From assembly GCF_017874535.1 (NCBI RefSeq), contig NZ_JAGGLS010000003.1, forward strand, positions 1 to 64,000: a stretch of 64,000 nucleotides of DNA, in the 5' to 3' direction. The notes below the pieces were generated by a model. It ran no database searches. It saw nothing but the letters and a program-made list of their open reading frames with translations, and was not told where the DNA came from. Each line of letters opens with the position of its first letter. The first letter of the stretch is position 1. Below, piece after piece: positions 16,625 to 25,578 of the stretch. This DNA is from Anaerococcus nagyae (GTDB taxonomy: Bacteria; Bacillota; Clostridia; Tissierellales; Peptoniphilaceae). Made by a program: the position numbers and the translations under genes.

Positions 16625-17467
16625 ATGGCAATGAATATAAATTGGTATCCTGGTCATATGAAAAAGACCAAGGAAGAAATCGCAAATAATCTTAAGCTAG
16701 TGGATATAGTTTTAGAGATTATAGATGCTAGAATACCAGAATCTAGCAGAAATCCAATGATAGATGAAATTATAGGCAATAAGCCACGTATGATTATAAT
16801 GAATAAGTCAGATTTGGCTGACAAAGATATAAATAGAAAATGGATAAAAAAATTTAAAGAAGAAGGCATCCCAGCTACTACTATGAATTCTAAGGAAAAG
16901 ATTAATGTTTCTAGAATTTATGATCTAGCTAAGACAGAGCTAGCTGATAAGTTTGCGAGAAATGAGTCAAAAAATATAGAAAACTCTGTCATCCGTATGA
17001 TGATTGTAGGAGTACCTAATGCTGGTAAGTCAACCTTTATAAACAATGTAGCAAAAAGAAAGTCTGCAAATGTAGGAAACAGGCCTGGAGTTACAAAGAC
17101 TAAACAATGGATAAAAACTGGAGCTAATATAGAGCTCTTAGATACTCCAGGAGTTTTGTGGCCAAAATTTGATGAAAAGACAGGCCTAAACCTATCCTAT
17201 ACTCATGCTATAAAAGATGAAATTTTAAATGTAGAAGATTTGACATTGAAATTTTTGGAAGATCTTCAAAAAACTTATCCTGAAAGTTTGACCGAAAGAT
17301 ATGGCGTAGATCCAGCAAATCCAGCCTTAGAAATCTATGAGGATATAGCTAGAAAGCGCGGAGCTGTGACTAAGGGTGGAGACTTTGACTATACAAGAAC
17401 AGCAAATATAATTTTGACAGATTTTAGATCTGGTAAACTAGGAAGAATTAGTTTAGAGCGACCATGA
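16625..17467 (+). CDS. rbgA: ribosome biogenesis GTPase RbgA (YlqF)
   Basis: Circularly permuted GTPase for late 50S assembly. Motif order is G4 MNKSDL (about 60), then G1 GVPNAGKST (about 128), then G3 DTPGVLWP (about 174). The N-terminus INWYPGHMKKTKEE is diagnostic. 280 aa. It is the first gene of the rbgA-rnhB-yraN-dprA-topA run and overlaps rnhB by 4 nt. Confidence 0.95.
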   Translation: MAMNINWYPGHMKKTKEEIANNLKLVDIVLEIIDARIPESSRNPMIDEIIGNKPRMIIMNKSDLADKDINRKWIKKFKEEGIPATTMNSKEKINVSRIYDLAKTELADKFARNESKNIENSVIRMMIVGVPNAGKSTFINNVAKRKSANVGNRPGVTKTKQWIKTGANIELLDTPGVLWPKFDEKTGLNLSYTHAIKDEILNVEDLTLKFLEDLQKTYPESLTERYGVDPANPALEIYEDIARKRGAVTKGGDFDYTRTANIILTDFRSGKLGRISLERP

Positions 17468-18087
17468 AATATTCTTTATACAATGATGAAATAAGAAAAG
17501 AAATATACGAAAATTACGAGCATATATCAGGTATTGATGAAGTAGGAAGAGGGCCTTTGGCTGGACCTGTTGTAACTTGTGCAGTTATCATGAAAAAGGA
17601 TTCTAACATAGATGGAATTACCGATTCAAAAAAACTTACCCGTCCTAAGATGCTTAAACTAAAAGAGCAGATACTAGAAGATGCTCTTGATATTTCATAT
17701 GGTTATGCTAATAATAGGGTAATTGATGAGATTAATATCAGACAAGCAACCTTAAAAGCTATGAAAAATGCTGTGGATAGCCTATCTATAATACCAGATA
17801 TTTTATTGATTGATGCCGAAAGGATAGATTCTAATATTCCACAGTTAAATATTGTAAAAGGAGATCTTAATGAATATGCGATCTCATGTGCATCTATACT
17901 TGCTAAGGTTAGAAGAGATGATATTATGATTAACTTTGCGAAAATATATCCTCACTATTCTTTTGATACAAATATGGGCTATGGTACAAAAAAGCATTAT
18001 GATGGAATTGATAACTATGGCATTACTTCTATCCATAGAAAAACTTTTCTTAAAAAATACTATGCAAGGCAGGAAAGTTTTCTATGA
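17464..18087 (+). CDS. rnhB: ribonuclease HII
   Basis: Removes RNA from RNA-DNA hybrids, including single ribonucleotides in DNA. The diagnostic acidic motif is GIDEVGRGPLAGPVV (about 21-35), with DSKKLT and the later LLIDAE and KVRRDD motifs. 207 aa. It overlaps its neighbours by 4 nt on each side. Confidence 0.95.
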   Translation: MKYSLYNDEIRKEIYENYEHISGIDEVGRGPLAGPVVTCAVIMKKDSNIDGITDSKKLTRPKMLKLKEQILEDALDISYGYANNRVIDEINIRQATLKAMKNAVDSLSIIPDILLIDAERIDSNIPQLNIVKGDLNEYAISCASILAKVRRDDIMINFAKIYPHYSFDTNMGYGTKKHYDGIDNYGITSIHRKTFLKKYYARQESFL

Positions 18088-18431
18088 CGGAAAAAAGAAG
18101 AATTGGAGATACAGGGGAGGAGATAATTTATAATTACCTTTTAGAAAGAAATTATCAAATTCTAGGGCGCAATTATTCTAAGCCTTATGGAGAGATAGAT
18201 ATAATCGCCCTAAAAGATGGTGTAGTATGTTTTGTAGAAGTTAAGACTCGTAAGTCTGTTAAGTATGGGTATCCAAGAGAAGCTGTTAATTACTATAAGC
18301 AACAGAGAATAATAAAAGCAAGCCAAACATATTTAATAGAGAATAGGCTTGCTGATTGTATAATAAGATTTGATGTGGCAGAAGTTTTTACTGAAAGTAG
18401 AAAGATAAATTATATTGAAAATGCATTTTAA
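18084..18431 (+). CDS. yraN: YraN family (UPF0102) endonuclease-like protein
   Basis: 115-aa protein of the UPF0102 family with a PD-(D/E)XK fold. Conserved residues: GDTGEEI at the N-terminus, GEIDIIA (metal-binding Asp), then VCFVEVKTR (Glu-x-Lys) around residue 50. The physiological substrate is unknown in the family. Its position between rnhB and dprA is the usual one. Confidence 0.9.
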   Translation: MTEKRRIGDTGEEIIYNYLLERNYQILGRNYSKPYGEIDIIALKDGVVCFVEVKTRKSVKYGYPREAVNYYKQQRIIKASQTYLIENRLADCIIRFDVAEVFTESRKINYIENAF

Positions 18432-19512
18432 ATTAAGTCCAAGAGAAACTATTTTATACTTAAACTATATATATTTAGATAATAGAATTATCCTATTGAT
18501 ATGGGAGACAATAGGTTTTGATGGATTTTTTGAAAAATCTAGAGATCAATTAGACTTTTTAGATGATAAGATTTATAGGAAAATATTTAATGATGAAAAT
18601 CTAGAAGGCTTTAAACATTATAATGAAAAAGTAAATAAATTTGGCTATGATTATGTGACAATGCTTGATGAGTACTATCCACATAATCTAAGGTACATAG
18701 AAGATAGACCAGCCTTATTATTTTATAAAGGAAATCTAGATTATGAAAAAGATAGAAATTCTATAGCCTTTGTAGGAGCTAGAAAGTGTACTGATTATGG
18801 TAAGTGGGCTTGCAAGAATTTAACTGAAGGTATAGCTAATAGCGGGATAACTACGGTGTCAGGCCTTGCTTATGGGATAGATGCTATGTGTCACAAGTCG
18901 ACTCTAGAAGTTTCGGGAAGGACTGTTGGAGTAATAGGATGTGGTATAGATAAGATTTATCCTAAACAAAATAGAAATTTATATGAACAACTTGAAGAAA
19001 GAGGTCTAATTTTATCAGAATTTCCTTTAGGAACTGATCCTAGGAGTTTTAACTTTCCTAGACGTAATAGGATAATATCAGGTATCTCACTTGCTACAGT
19101 GGTTATAGAAGCCAAGGAAAAATCAGGTACTATGATAACTACTAGATGTGCTTTAGATCAAGGTAAGGAAGTTTTTGCAATTCCTGGTAATATCAATTCT
19201 ATTTATTCTAAGGGTACTAATAAACTTATTCAAGAAGGCAGTAAGCTTATAACTTGTGCTGATGATATTTTAGAAGAATTAGATTACCTTTTAGAGTTTA
19301 GTGAAATAAAAAATGAAATAGATTATTCTAGCCTTGAAAAAGATGAGCTAAATATAGTAAAGTATATCGAGGAAAACCCAAATTCCACAGCGGATATTTT
19401 ATCAGCTAATTTGAATATAAATATAGACGAAATTAACTATCTCTTAACATCACTTGAGTTAAGAGATTTTATAGAAAATATTGGAAATAATGAATTTACA
19501 GTAAAGAGGTGA
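18421..19512 (+). CDS. dprA: DNA-processing protein DprA
   Basis: DprA loads RecA on incoming single-stranded DNA during transformation. The Rossmann-like core shows FVGARKCTDYG, TVSGLAYGIDAMCH, GVIGCGIDKIYP, SEFPLGTDP, FPRRNRIISG and KSGTMIT. A winged-helix DML1-like tail follows from about 290. I chose ATG 18421 over TTG 18415. It overlaps yraN by 11 nt. Other competence genes are not in the window. Confidence 0.94.
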   Translation: MHFKLSPRETILYLNYIYLDNRIILLIWETIGFDGFFEKSRDQLDFLDDKIYRKIFNDENLEGFKHYNEKVNKFGYDYVTMLDEYYPHNLRYIEDRPALLFYKGNLDYEKDRNSIAFVGARKCTDYGKWACKNLTEGIANSGITTVSGLAYGIDAMCHKSTLEVSGRTVGVIGCGIDKIYPKQNRNLYEQLEERGLILSEFPLGTDPRSFNFPRRNRIISGISLATVVIEAKEKSGTMITTRCALDQGKEVFAIPGNINSIYSKGTNKLIQEGSKLITCADDILEELDYLLEFSEIKNEIDYSSLEKDELNIVKYIEENPNSTADILSANLNINIDEINYLLTSLELRDFIENIGNNEFTVKR

Positions 19513-19516
19513 TTAG

Positions 19517-21574
19517 TTGGCTAAAAATTTAGTAATAGTAGAGTCTCCAACTAAAGCAAAGTCAATAGGAAAGATGTTAGGTAGCAATTATAAAGTAAGA
19601 GCTACTGTAGGACATTTAAGAGATTTACCAAAGTCAAAATTTGGTGTAGATATTAAAAATAATTTTGAACCTGAGTATATAAAAGTAAGGGGAAAGGCCA
19701 AAACTATAAATGAACTTAAAAAAGAAGCAGAAAAGGCTGACAAGGTATATCTTGCAACTGACCCTGATAGGGAAGGAGAGGCCATCAGCTGGCATTTAGA
19801 ATACCTACTGGGTCTAGATCCAAATGAAAAGAATCGTGTTGAATTTCACGAAATTACTAAGGATAATGTAAAAAATGCTATCAAGAATCCTAGGACAATT
19901 GATCAAAATCTCGTTGACGCCCAACAAGCAAGACGTGTTATGGATAGGATAGTAGGTTATGAGATAAGTCCTATATTATGGAAAAGAGTAAAATCTGGTC
20001 TATCAGCAGGTCGTGTCCAATCAGTTGCACTTATGCTTATAGTGGATAAACAAAAGGAAATAGATGCATTTGTTCCAGAAGAATATTGGACTATTACAGC
20101 TGACCATGAGATAGATAAGCTTAAATTTGTGTCAGAATTTTATGGAAGTACTAGTAAGAAAATGAAAATATCCAATGAAGCTGGTGCTAAAAAGGTCTTA
20201 GACAAAGTTGATAAAAATAACTTTAAGGTAGTTGAAATTAAAAAGAGCAAAAAATCCCGTAAGCCACCAAAACCTTATACTACTTCAACACTTCAACAAG
20301 ATGCATCCAATAAATTAGGGTATTCAACAAAATTTACTATGCAGCTTGCTCAACAATTATTTGAAGGTATAGAACTTGGCTATGATGGGTCTGTAGGCCT
20401 TATTTCCTACATGAGAACTGATGCTACTAGAATCAGCCAAGAGATAGTAAAAGAGTCCTTATCATATATAAATGAAAAATATGGCAAAGAATATGCATCT
20501 AAGGGTAATACTCATGGGGCAAAGAAGAAGGGAAGTCAAGATGCCCACGAAGCAATCAGACCAACATCCATATATAGAGATCCTATATCAGTTAAGCAAT
20601 ACTTAACAGATCAACAATATAAGCTTTATAAGCTAATATGGACAAGGGTTGTTCAATCTCAAATGACAAACTACGAGTACCTATCAACCACAATCAATTT
20701 TGATAACAATGGTTTAATCTTTAGGTCCAATGGTAAGATAACAACCTTTGAAGGTTTTAATAAGATAAGTGGAGGACTAGAGAATGAAAACATCCTCCCA
20801 GAACTTAAAGATGGAGATGTAATATCAGCTAGTGAAATTAAGAAAGCTCAACATTTTACTAATCCTCCAGCAAGGTACACAGAAGCAAGTCTAGTAAAAG
20901 TCTTGGAAGAATTTGGTATAGGACGTCCATCAACATATTCTGCAACAATAAATCAAATAGTAAATAGAAATTATATAGAGTTTGAAGGTAGGTCAATATA
21001 CCCAACAGAACTTGGTATTACTGTAAATAACTTTTTGCAAGAAAACTTTGATGATATAATAAATGTTGAATTTACAGCAGAAATGGAAGATCAATTAGAT
21101 AAAATAGCGGAGCATAAGGTTTATTGGAAAGATGTATTATCAAGCTTTTATAAAGGCTTTGAGAAAGACATGACTAGTGTTAAAAAAGATAATACAGACT
21201 ATAAGGTAAAAGATAAAGTGCTAGATGAGAAGTGCCCAAAATGTGGGCATGCCTTAGCTATCAAACATGGAAGAAATGGTAAATTTATAGGTTGCACTAA
21301 TTTTCCAGATTGTGACTTTACTAAATCTATAGTGAAAACAACAGGAGTTGATTGTCCAAAGTGTAAGGATGGGGAAATAATAGAGAAAGTAAGCAAAAAA
21401 GGTAAGAGATTCTATGCTTGTAATAATTATCCGGATTGTGACTACGCAGTATGGGACCCACCAACAGGAGAAAAATGTCCAGAATGTGGTGACCTTCTAG
21501 TCCATAAGAAGAATAGAAAAGTCGATGAGATTAGGTGTGCTAACTGTGGATATATAAAAGAGAAAAAGAGATGA
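19517..21574 (+). CDS. topA: DNA topoisomerase I
   Basis: Type IA topoisomerase relaxing negative supercoils. The toprim domain begins NLVIVESPTKAKSIGKML and has ATDPDREGEAISWH; the active Tyr lies in LISYMRTDATRIS (about 300). Three C-terminal zinc ribbons follow: CPKCGHA...CTNFPDC, CPKCKDG...CNNYPDC and CPECGDL...CANC. The start is TTG at 19517, fixed by AGAGGTGAT upstream and by the family N-terminus. 685 aa. Last gene of the run; the stop codon lies inside the terminator stem. Confidence 0.96.
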   Translation: MAKNLVIVESPTKAKSIGKMLGSNYKVRATVGHLRDLPKSKFGVDIKNNFEPEYIKVRGKAKTINELKKEAEKADKVYLATDPDREGEAISWHLEYLLGLDPNEKNRVEFHEITKDNVKNAIKNPRTIDQNLVDAQQARRVMDRIVGYEISPILWKRVKSGLSAGRVQSVALMLIVDKQKEIDAFVPEEYWTITADHEIDKLKFVSEFYGSTSKKMKISNEAGAKKVLDKVDKNNFKVVEIKKSKKSRKPPKPYTTSTLQQDASNKLGYSTKFTMQLAQQLFEGIELGYDGSVGLISYMRTDATRISQEIVKESLSYINEKYGKEYASKGNTHGAKKKGSQDAHEAIRPTSIYRDPISVKQYLTDQQYKLYKLIWTRVVQSQMTNYEYLSTTINFDNNGLIFRSNGKITTFEGFNKISGGLENENILPELKDGDVISASEIKKAQHFTNPPARYTEASLVKVLEEFGIGRPSTYSATINQIVNRNYIEFEGRSIYPTELGITVNNFLQENFDDIINVEFTAEMEDQLDKIAEHKVYWKDVLSSFYKGFEKDMTSVKKDNTDYKVKDKVLDEKCPKCGHALAIKHGRNGKFIGCTNFPDCDFTKSIVKTTGVDCPKCKDGEIIEKVSKKGKRFYACNNYPDCDYAVWDPPTGEKCPECGDLLVHKKNRKVDEIRCANCGYIKEKKR

Positions 21575-21598
21575 GTTTTTGCTCATCTCCTATTTTTT
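21568..21598. terminator. topA terminator, possibly bidirectional
   Basis: GAGATGAG (21568-21575) pairs with CTCATCTC (21582-21589), followed by a T-rich run. The topA stop codon sits in the left arm and the converging ABC permease gene ends at 21590. Confidence 0.82.
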
Positions 21599-22252
21599 TG
21601 GATCAAATTTAACTACTACTATATGTCTAAATACTATTGTTAGGATAAAAACTATAAAGCCTATAAGCAAGTGTATGGGATTGCTGCTAGAAATGTGGTT
21701 TCTCATAAGAGATGAGAATATTACATAAAGTATAATTCCAGCAGGACCTGGAGGAAATCCAATTATAAAGGACAGGGTAGAAGCAATTATAGCAAAATTG
21801 ATACCCATAAGGACTTCTGTAAATATAGCAGTAAAGCTTGGCCTACCATTTACAAAAAAATCTAATATATGGCTACCATAATTTGGCATGGAATCTGCTT
21901 GCCCTGCAAATACATGGGATAAACCATATATTATAAGACTAGTAACTACTAAAAAAATAACATCCTTTGTTACTAAGCTATAGGATATTTCTTCTCTGGT
22001 AAAACCTAGTTTATTAGCTAGAGGGTAGGTCTTATCTAGTGATGCAAGCACCGATACAAATGCAAATATGGCTGTTACTAGTATTATTAAGATTACTGCA
22101 GAAAATAAATAACCTGATTCAAAACTGCCCAAATCTTTTCTTTTAGCAAAGGCTAGTACAACTCCACCTAATAATGCTATTAAAATAGCTGTTAAATAAG
22201 ATTTTATATCATTTTTACTATTAATTTTTAAAAATTTTCCTATTTGATTCAT
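21590..22252 (-). CDS. ABC transporter membrane subunit, second
   Basis: Integral membrane protein of about 220 aa with six hydrophobic segments. ATG 22252 (start MNQIGKFLK) is preferred because AGGAGA lies just upstream. It is the last gene of a four-gene GntR-ABC operon and probably pairs with the membrane protein encoded next to it. No substrate-binding protein is present, so it is more likely an exporter or a peptide/lipid stress transporter. Substrate unknown. Confidence 0.65.
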   Translation of the reverse strand: MNQIGKFLKINSKNDIKSYLTAILIALLGGVVLAFAKRKDLGSFESGYLFSAVILIILVTAIFAFVSVLASLDKTYPLANKLGFTREEISYSLVTKDVIFLVVTSLIIYGLSHVFAGQADSMPNYGSHILDFFVNGRPSFTAIFTEVLMGINFAIIASTLSFIIGFPPGPAGIILYVIFSSLMRNHISSSNPIHLLIGFIVFILTIVFRHIVVVKFDPKK

Positions 22253-22304
22253 AATATCTCCTATATTATTACTCAATTTACAAACCACCAATTAAATTAA
22301 AATC

Positions 22305-22967
22305 TTAATACCTATCAACTTTTTTTATTATAATTGCTCTAATAATTTGCACTAAGACAAATATAATGAGAGTTATGATAGGGTAGTTAGGTATATTTTG
22401 AATAAAATTACCTGAGGATACAACCAAGTATCCTGCTGCTCCCTGCAGACCATAGATTAGCTTATCTTTAAATTTTAATACATAAAATATCATTGGGATA
22501 ATATTTATCAGTGATAGTATCAATGTAAAATATAAGAGCAATTCACCTAGGCTAGTAAATCTAAATTTTTCATATATTACTCGAGTTACGAAAAATACTC
22601 CACTTTGATCTATAGGTCTTGGCATTAAGTGATATAAGATTAAATAGGAAACAACTCCAAAAATTATAATCCCTATTATATCCTTTAAAAGTATGGCAAT
22701 GATTATATCATTTCTGGTGTTTACAAATTGTAGACCTAATTTATTTGTTTTTATAAGTGATTCAGTTGCTGATGTCAGTAGGAAAGATAAGCAGCTAATA
22801 AATAATAATCCTCCTATAGAAGCTCTAATATTTTCTAAGGAAGTATTTGAACCATTAGCTAGTAGGCCCAAAATAGTACCTACAACAATCGAGATTCCAA
22901 CAAATATTAAAAAATAGTGAGAATAGTTTTTTATTTCTACTTTCAGCAATTTTTTTATGCTATTCAT
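22305..22967 (-). CDS. ABC transporter membrane subunit, first
   Basis: 220-aa membrane protein with about six hydrophobic spans and the N-terminal cytosolic segment MNSIKKLLKVEIKNYSHYF, typical of ABC-2-like permeases. It directly follows the ATPase gene (1 nt apart). The nearest parallel is the YtrB-D type systems of Bacillus, which respond to cell-wall antibiotics; the link is by gene order only. Confidence 0.65.
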   Translation of the reverse strand: MNSIKKLLKVEIKNYSHYFLIFVGISIVVGTILGLLANGSNTSLENIRASIGGLLFISCLSFLLTSATESLIKTNKLGLQFVNTRNDIIIAILLKDIIGIIIFGVVSYLILYHLMPRPIDQSGVFFVTRVIYEKFRFTSLGELLLYFTLILSLINIIPMIFYVLKFKDKLIYGLQGAAGYLVVSSGNFIQNIPNYPIITLIIFVLVQIIRAIIIKKVDRY

Positions 22968-22968
22968 A

Positions 22969-23832
22969 TCAAACCTCCTTATTATTTATTGCTATAAATA
23001 AGTCTCTTAAATCTAGTCTATTAACTCTAGCTTTTTCTTTAAGCTTGTTTATTTCCTCTTCGCTAAATTTATCATATACACTTACAATAACTTGGTTTGC
23101 AAAAATATTTTTACTTACAACATTTTTATTAGCTAGCATATCTAGATTTTTTGGGTTAAGGGTTATAGAATATGATTTTTCTTCTATATCATAGATAGGT
23201 TCATTTACTATAACATCTTTGTCTTTTAAGATTATGACATCAGTAATCATTTTTTCTATATCAGCTACATTGTGAGAGGATATGATTACTGTTGACTGGT
23301 CTTTCTCTTGGTACTCCATAAGCTTTTTATAGAAAATATCTTTATTTATCTCATCTAGACCAGTAGTTGGCTCATCAAAGAAAAGAAAATCTGCACCACT
23401 GGCAAGACCAATAGCATTTCTAAAAAGACTTTGCTTACCAAAAGAAAGTTTTCTGTACCTAGTTTTCATGTCAATATCAAATATATTTATTAGCTCCTCA
23501 AACCTTTTTTTATTGAAATTTTCTAAAAGGATATAGATTAAATCCATAATTTTGTTAAGGTGTTGGGCTTTTAAAGCTTCTGAGATAAAATCTTCTCCCA
23601 CTAGCAGAACTCTTTTCTTATAATCCTTATTTTCTCTGATAGATTTATGATTATAGCTTATTTGGCCTTGATAATTTACTAACTGGTCAGCTAAAATCTT
23701 AAGAAGAGTAGTCTTACCAACTCCATTTCTAGCAAATAATCCATAGATTCTGTTTTCTTCTATCTTTAGATTTGCATTTTGAAATACAATTTTCTTATCA
23801 AAGGATTTATTTAAATTTTTTACCTCAATCAT
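22969..23832 (-). CDS. ABC transporter ATP-binding protein (YtrB-like)
   Basis: 287-aa ATPase. Walker A is FARNGVGKTTLLK (about 33-45), Walker B is FLFFDEPTTGLDE (about 150), and the H-loop is ISSHNVADIEKM. The signature motif is atypical: RKLSFGKQSLF in place of LSGGQ, as in YtrB/BcrA-type exporters. A C-terminal ~80-aa extension follows. It overlaps gntR by 8 nt, so expression is tied to the regulator. Confidence 0.88.
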   Translation of the reverse strand: MIEVKNLNKSFDKKIVFQNANLKIEENRIYGLFARNGVGKTTLLKILADQLVNYQGQISYNHKSIRENKDYKKRVLLVGEDFISEALKAQHLNKIMDLIYILLENFNKKRFEELINIFDIDMKTRYRKLSFGKQSLFRNAIGLASGADFLFFDEPTTGLDEINKDIFYKKLMEYQEKDQSTVIISSHNVADIEKMITDVIILKDKDVIVNEPIYDIEEKSYSITLNPKNLDMLANKNVVSKNIFANQVIVSVYDKFSEEEINKLKEKARVNRLDLRDLFIAINNKEV

Positions 23833-24196
23833 TTATATCTTCCTTTCTATAAATATCTTCGATTTCATTTATCAAATCATCTTTACTTATTCCAAGTAAC
23901 TTAATATTTTTAATTAGATCTGGAAGTATATTATCTAGATACTCTTGCCTTCTTTTTTCTTTAATAATATCTATTGCTTTATCAGTAACAAACATGCCCA
24001 TACCTCTTTTTTTATAAAGTATTCCTTCATCTACCAATATATTTAATCCCTTCCTAGCTGTAGCTGGGTTTATACTATATACATTTGCAAACTCGGTAGT
24101 AGAAGGGGACTGATCTCCTGCTAGAAGTAAACCATCTAGGATTTGGTTTTCTACCATTTCTGCTACTTGCTCAAAAATAAGTTTATTGGAATCCAT
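23825..24196 (-). CDS. GntR-family regulator, YtrA subfamily
   Basis: 123-aa transcription factor with an N-terminal winged helix (residues 1-70: EQVAEMVENQILDGLL, then PSTTEFANVYSINPATARKGL and GILYKKRGMGMFV) and only a short helical tail, as in the YtrA subfamily. It heads the ABC operon. A perfect palindrome lies between its -10 box and the start codon, consistent with autorepression. Confidence 0.88.
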   Translation of the reverse strand: MDSNKLIFEQVAEMVENQILDGLLLAGDQSPSTTEFANVYSINPATARKGLNILVDEGILYKKRGMGMFVTDKAIDIIKEKRRQEYLDNILPDLIKNIKLLGISKDDLINEIEDIYRKEDIND

Positions 24197-24212
24197 TCAT
24201 ATAGCCTCCTTA

Positions 24213-24277
24213 TTAGTTAGTTACTCAAGTAACTAACTATCTTAATTTAATTATAGCAGGTAAATTTATAATGTCAA
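24213..24277 (-). promoter_or_regulatory. promoter and palindromic operator of the gntR-ABC operon
   Basis: Read on the minus strand, TTGACA (24277-24272) and TATAAT (24255-24250) are 16 bp apart, an excellent promoter. Just downstream lies TAGTTAGTTACT-CA-AGTAACTAACTA (24214-24239), a perfect palindrome with 12-bp arms and a 2-bp centre. Its place at the start site fits repression by the YtrA-type protein encoded next. Confidence 0.85.
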
Positions 24278-24286
24278 GAAAATTTT

Positions 24287-24319
24287 GCAAAAAAAAAAAG
24301 AACCACATAGTGTGGTTCT
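24287..24319 (-). terminator. terminator of mscL
   Basis: On the minus strand AGAACCACA pairs with TGTGGTTCT and is followed by a run of about twelve T. It lies 10 nt after the mscL stop. Confidence 0.88.
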
Positions 24320-24329
24320 AAGAAATGTA

Positions 24330-24770
24330 TTATTCTATGATTGTTACTCTATCATCGTTAGAGTGTGCATTTTCATTATGATATCCATCAAGTTCACTTG
24401 TACAGTGAGGACATCTTGTTGCTTCTACTGGAATTTCTGATTTACAGTATGGGCATTCTTTACTTGTATCATCTTCACTAGCATCATTATTGTGTCTATT
24501 AAATGCTTTAACGATTGAGAACATTACTAAGGATATGATTAAGAATGTGATAATAGCATTAATTAGATTACCAAACATTAGTTTTGCTCCACCAATTGTT
24601 ACATAGAGGTCTGAAAAATCTACTCCTGCTGTAAGACCTGTAATGATTGGCATTAATAAGTCTTCTACAACTGAATTAACTATAGCTGTAAAAGCAGTAC
24701 CCATAATAATACCTACTGCCATATCTAGAACATTTCCTTTGGCAATAAATTCCTTAAATTCTTTTATCAT
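24330..24770 (-). CDS. mscL: large-conductance mechanosensitive channel MscL with zinc-ribbon tail
   Basis: Osmotic safety valve. The N-terminus MIKEFKEFIAKGNVLDMAVGI and TM1 (AVGIIMGTAFTAIVNS) are diagnostic; TM2 is at about 65-88. The C-terminus is unusual: after the cytoplasmic helix comes CPYCKSEIPVEATRCPHC (about residues 105-122), a C-x2-C...C-x2-C zinc ribbon, then an acidic tail. Ordinary MscL ends in a charged helical bundle without cysteines. Single gene, own terminator. Confidence 0.93.
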   Translation of the reverse strand: MIKEFKEFIAKGNVLDMAVGIIMGTAFTAIVNSVVEDLLMPIITGLTAGVDFSDLYVTIGGAKLMFGNLINAIITFLIISLVMFSIVKAFNRHNNDASEDDTSKECPYCKSEIPVEATRCPHCTSELDGYHNENAHSNDDRVTIIE

Positions 24771-24998
24771 AATTTTTCCTTTCTATTGTAATTGGAATTA
24801 TAGAAAATATAATTCATAATTATATTACTCTCACATAAAGAGTTTGACAAATTTTATCATAGGAAATTGAAAATATCTAAATTTTAGCCAAATAAATTTA
24901 TGAATTTATTGATATTAATAATATGTTAAGATAAATACTATAATAACAAAGTTGACTTGTGTAGATTATTTTACTATTATAAATTAATAGAGGTATTT

Positions 24999-25577
24999 AT
25001 GAAAAATTTACTTGTTGATGATGAATTTTATGCAAAAATAAAAAATTACGCTGTATTTATACCAACGATTGAAGTTGATGGTAAAGATCATATTTTACTT
25101 GAGGTTAGAAGTCAACATATTGCTCAACCTGGAGAGGTAAGCTTTCCAGGAGGCAGAGTTGAGCCAGGAGAAGAGTTTAAAGATGCTGCTATAAGAGAAA
25201 CTATGGAAGAGCTTCTTTTAGATCGTAAAGATATTGAATATCAAGGTTATTCTTCTATGATATTAAGTTCTACCTATAGTCATATTAAAGCATTTTATGG
25301 AAGGATTAATAAAAATATAGAAGAAATAAAGTATAATGAAGAAGTAGCATCAATATTTGCAGTAGATGTTGATTATTTCAAGAAAAATGAACCAATAATG
25401 TATAGAGCCCCTTATGAGATGGTCTTTCCTGAGGATTTTCCTTTTGATAAAATTCCTAATGGTAAAGATTATGAATTTGTAACAGGATTTCATGATATGT
25501 ATTTTTACGATACAAATCCAGTTATTTGGGGACTTACAGCAAAATTACTTAAAAATTATATAGGAAGCTTAGATTAA
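24999..25577 (+). CDS. Nudix hydrolase, probable CoA pyrophosphatase
   Basis: Nudix protein of about 192 aa. The Nudix box GGRVEPGEEFKDAAIRETMEE (G-x5-E-x7-R-E-x2-E-E) is complete, and the preceding LLEVRSQHIAQPGEVSFPGG is the UPF0035 signature of CoA/acyl-CoA pyrophosphatases. ATG 24999 has an AGAGGT site; upstream frame is without one. It lies 1 nt before the next gene. Confidence 0.85.
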   Translation: MKNLLVDDEFYAKIKNYAVFIPTIEVDGKDHILLEVRSQHIAQPGEVSFPGGRVEPGEEFKDAAIRETMEELLLDRKDIEYQGYSSMILSSTYSHIKAFYGRINKNIEEIKYNEEVASIFAVDVDYFKKNEPIMYRAPYEMVFPEDFPFDKIPNGKDYEFVTGFHDMYFYDTNPVIWGLTAKLLKNYIGSLD

Positions 25578-25578
25578 G

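Noticed and set aside
24272-24290. Third copy of the GTCAAG-N7-CTTGAC site near the gntR promoter
   Set aside because: Only one half-site (TGTCAAG, part of the -35 box on the minus strand) is present; the other arm is missing.
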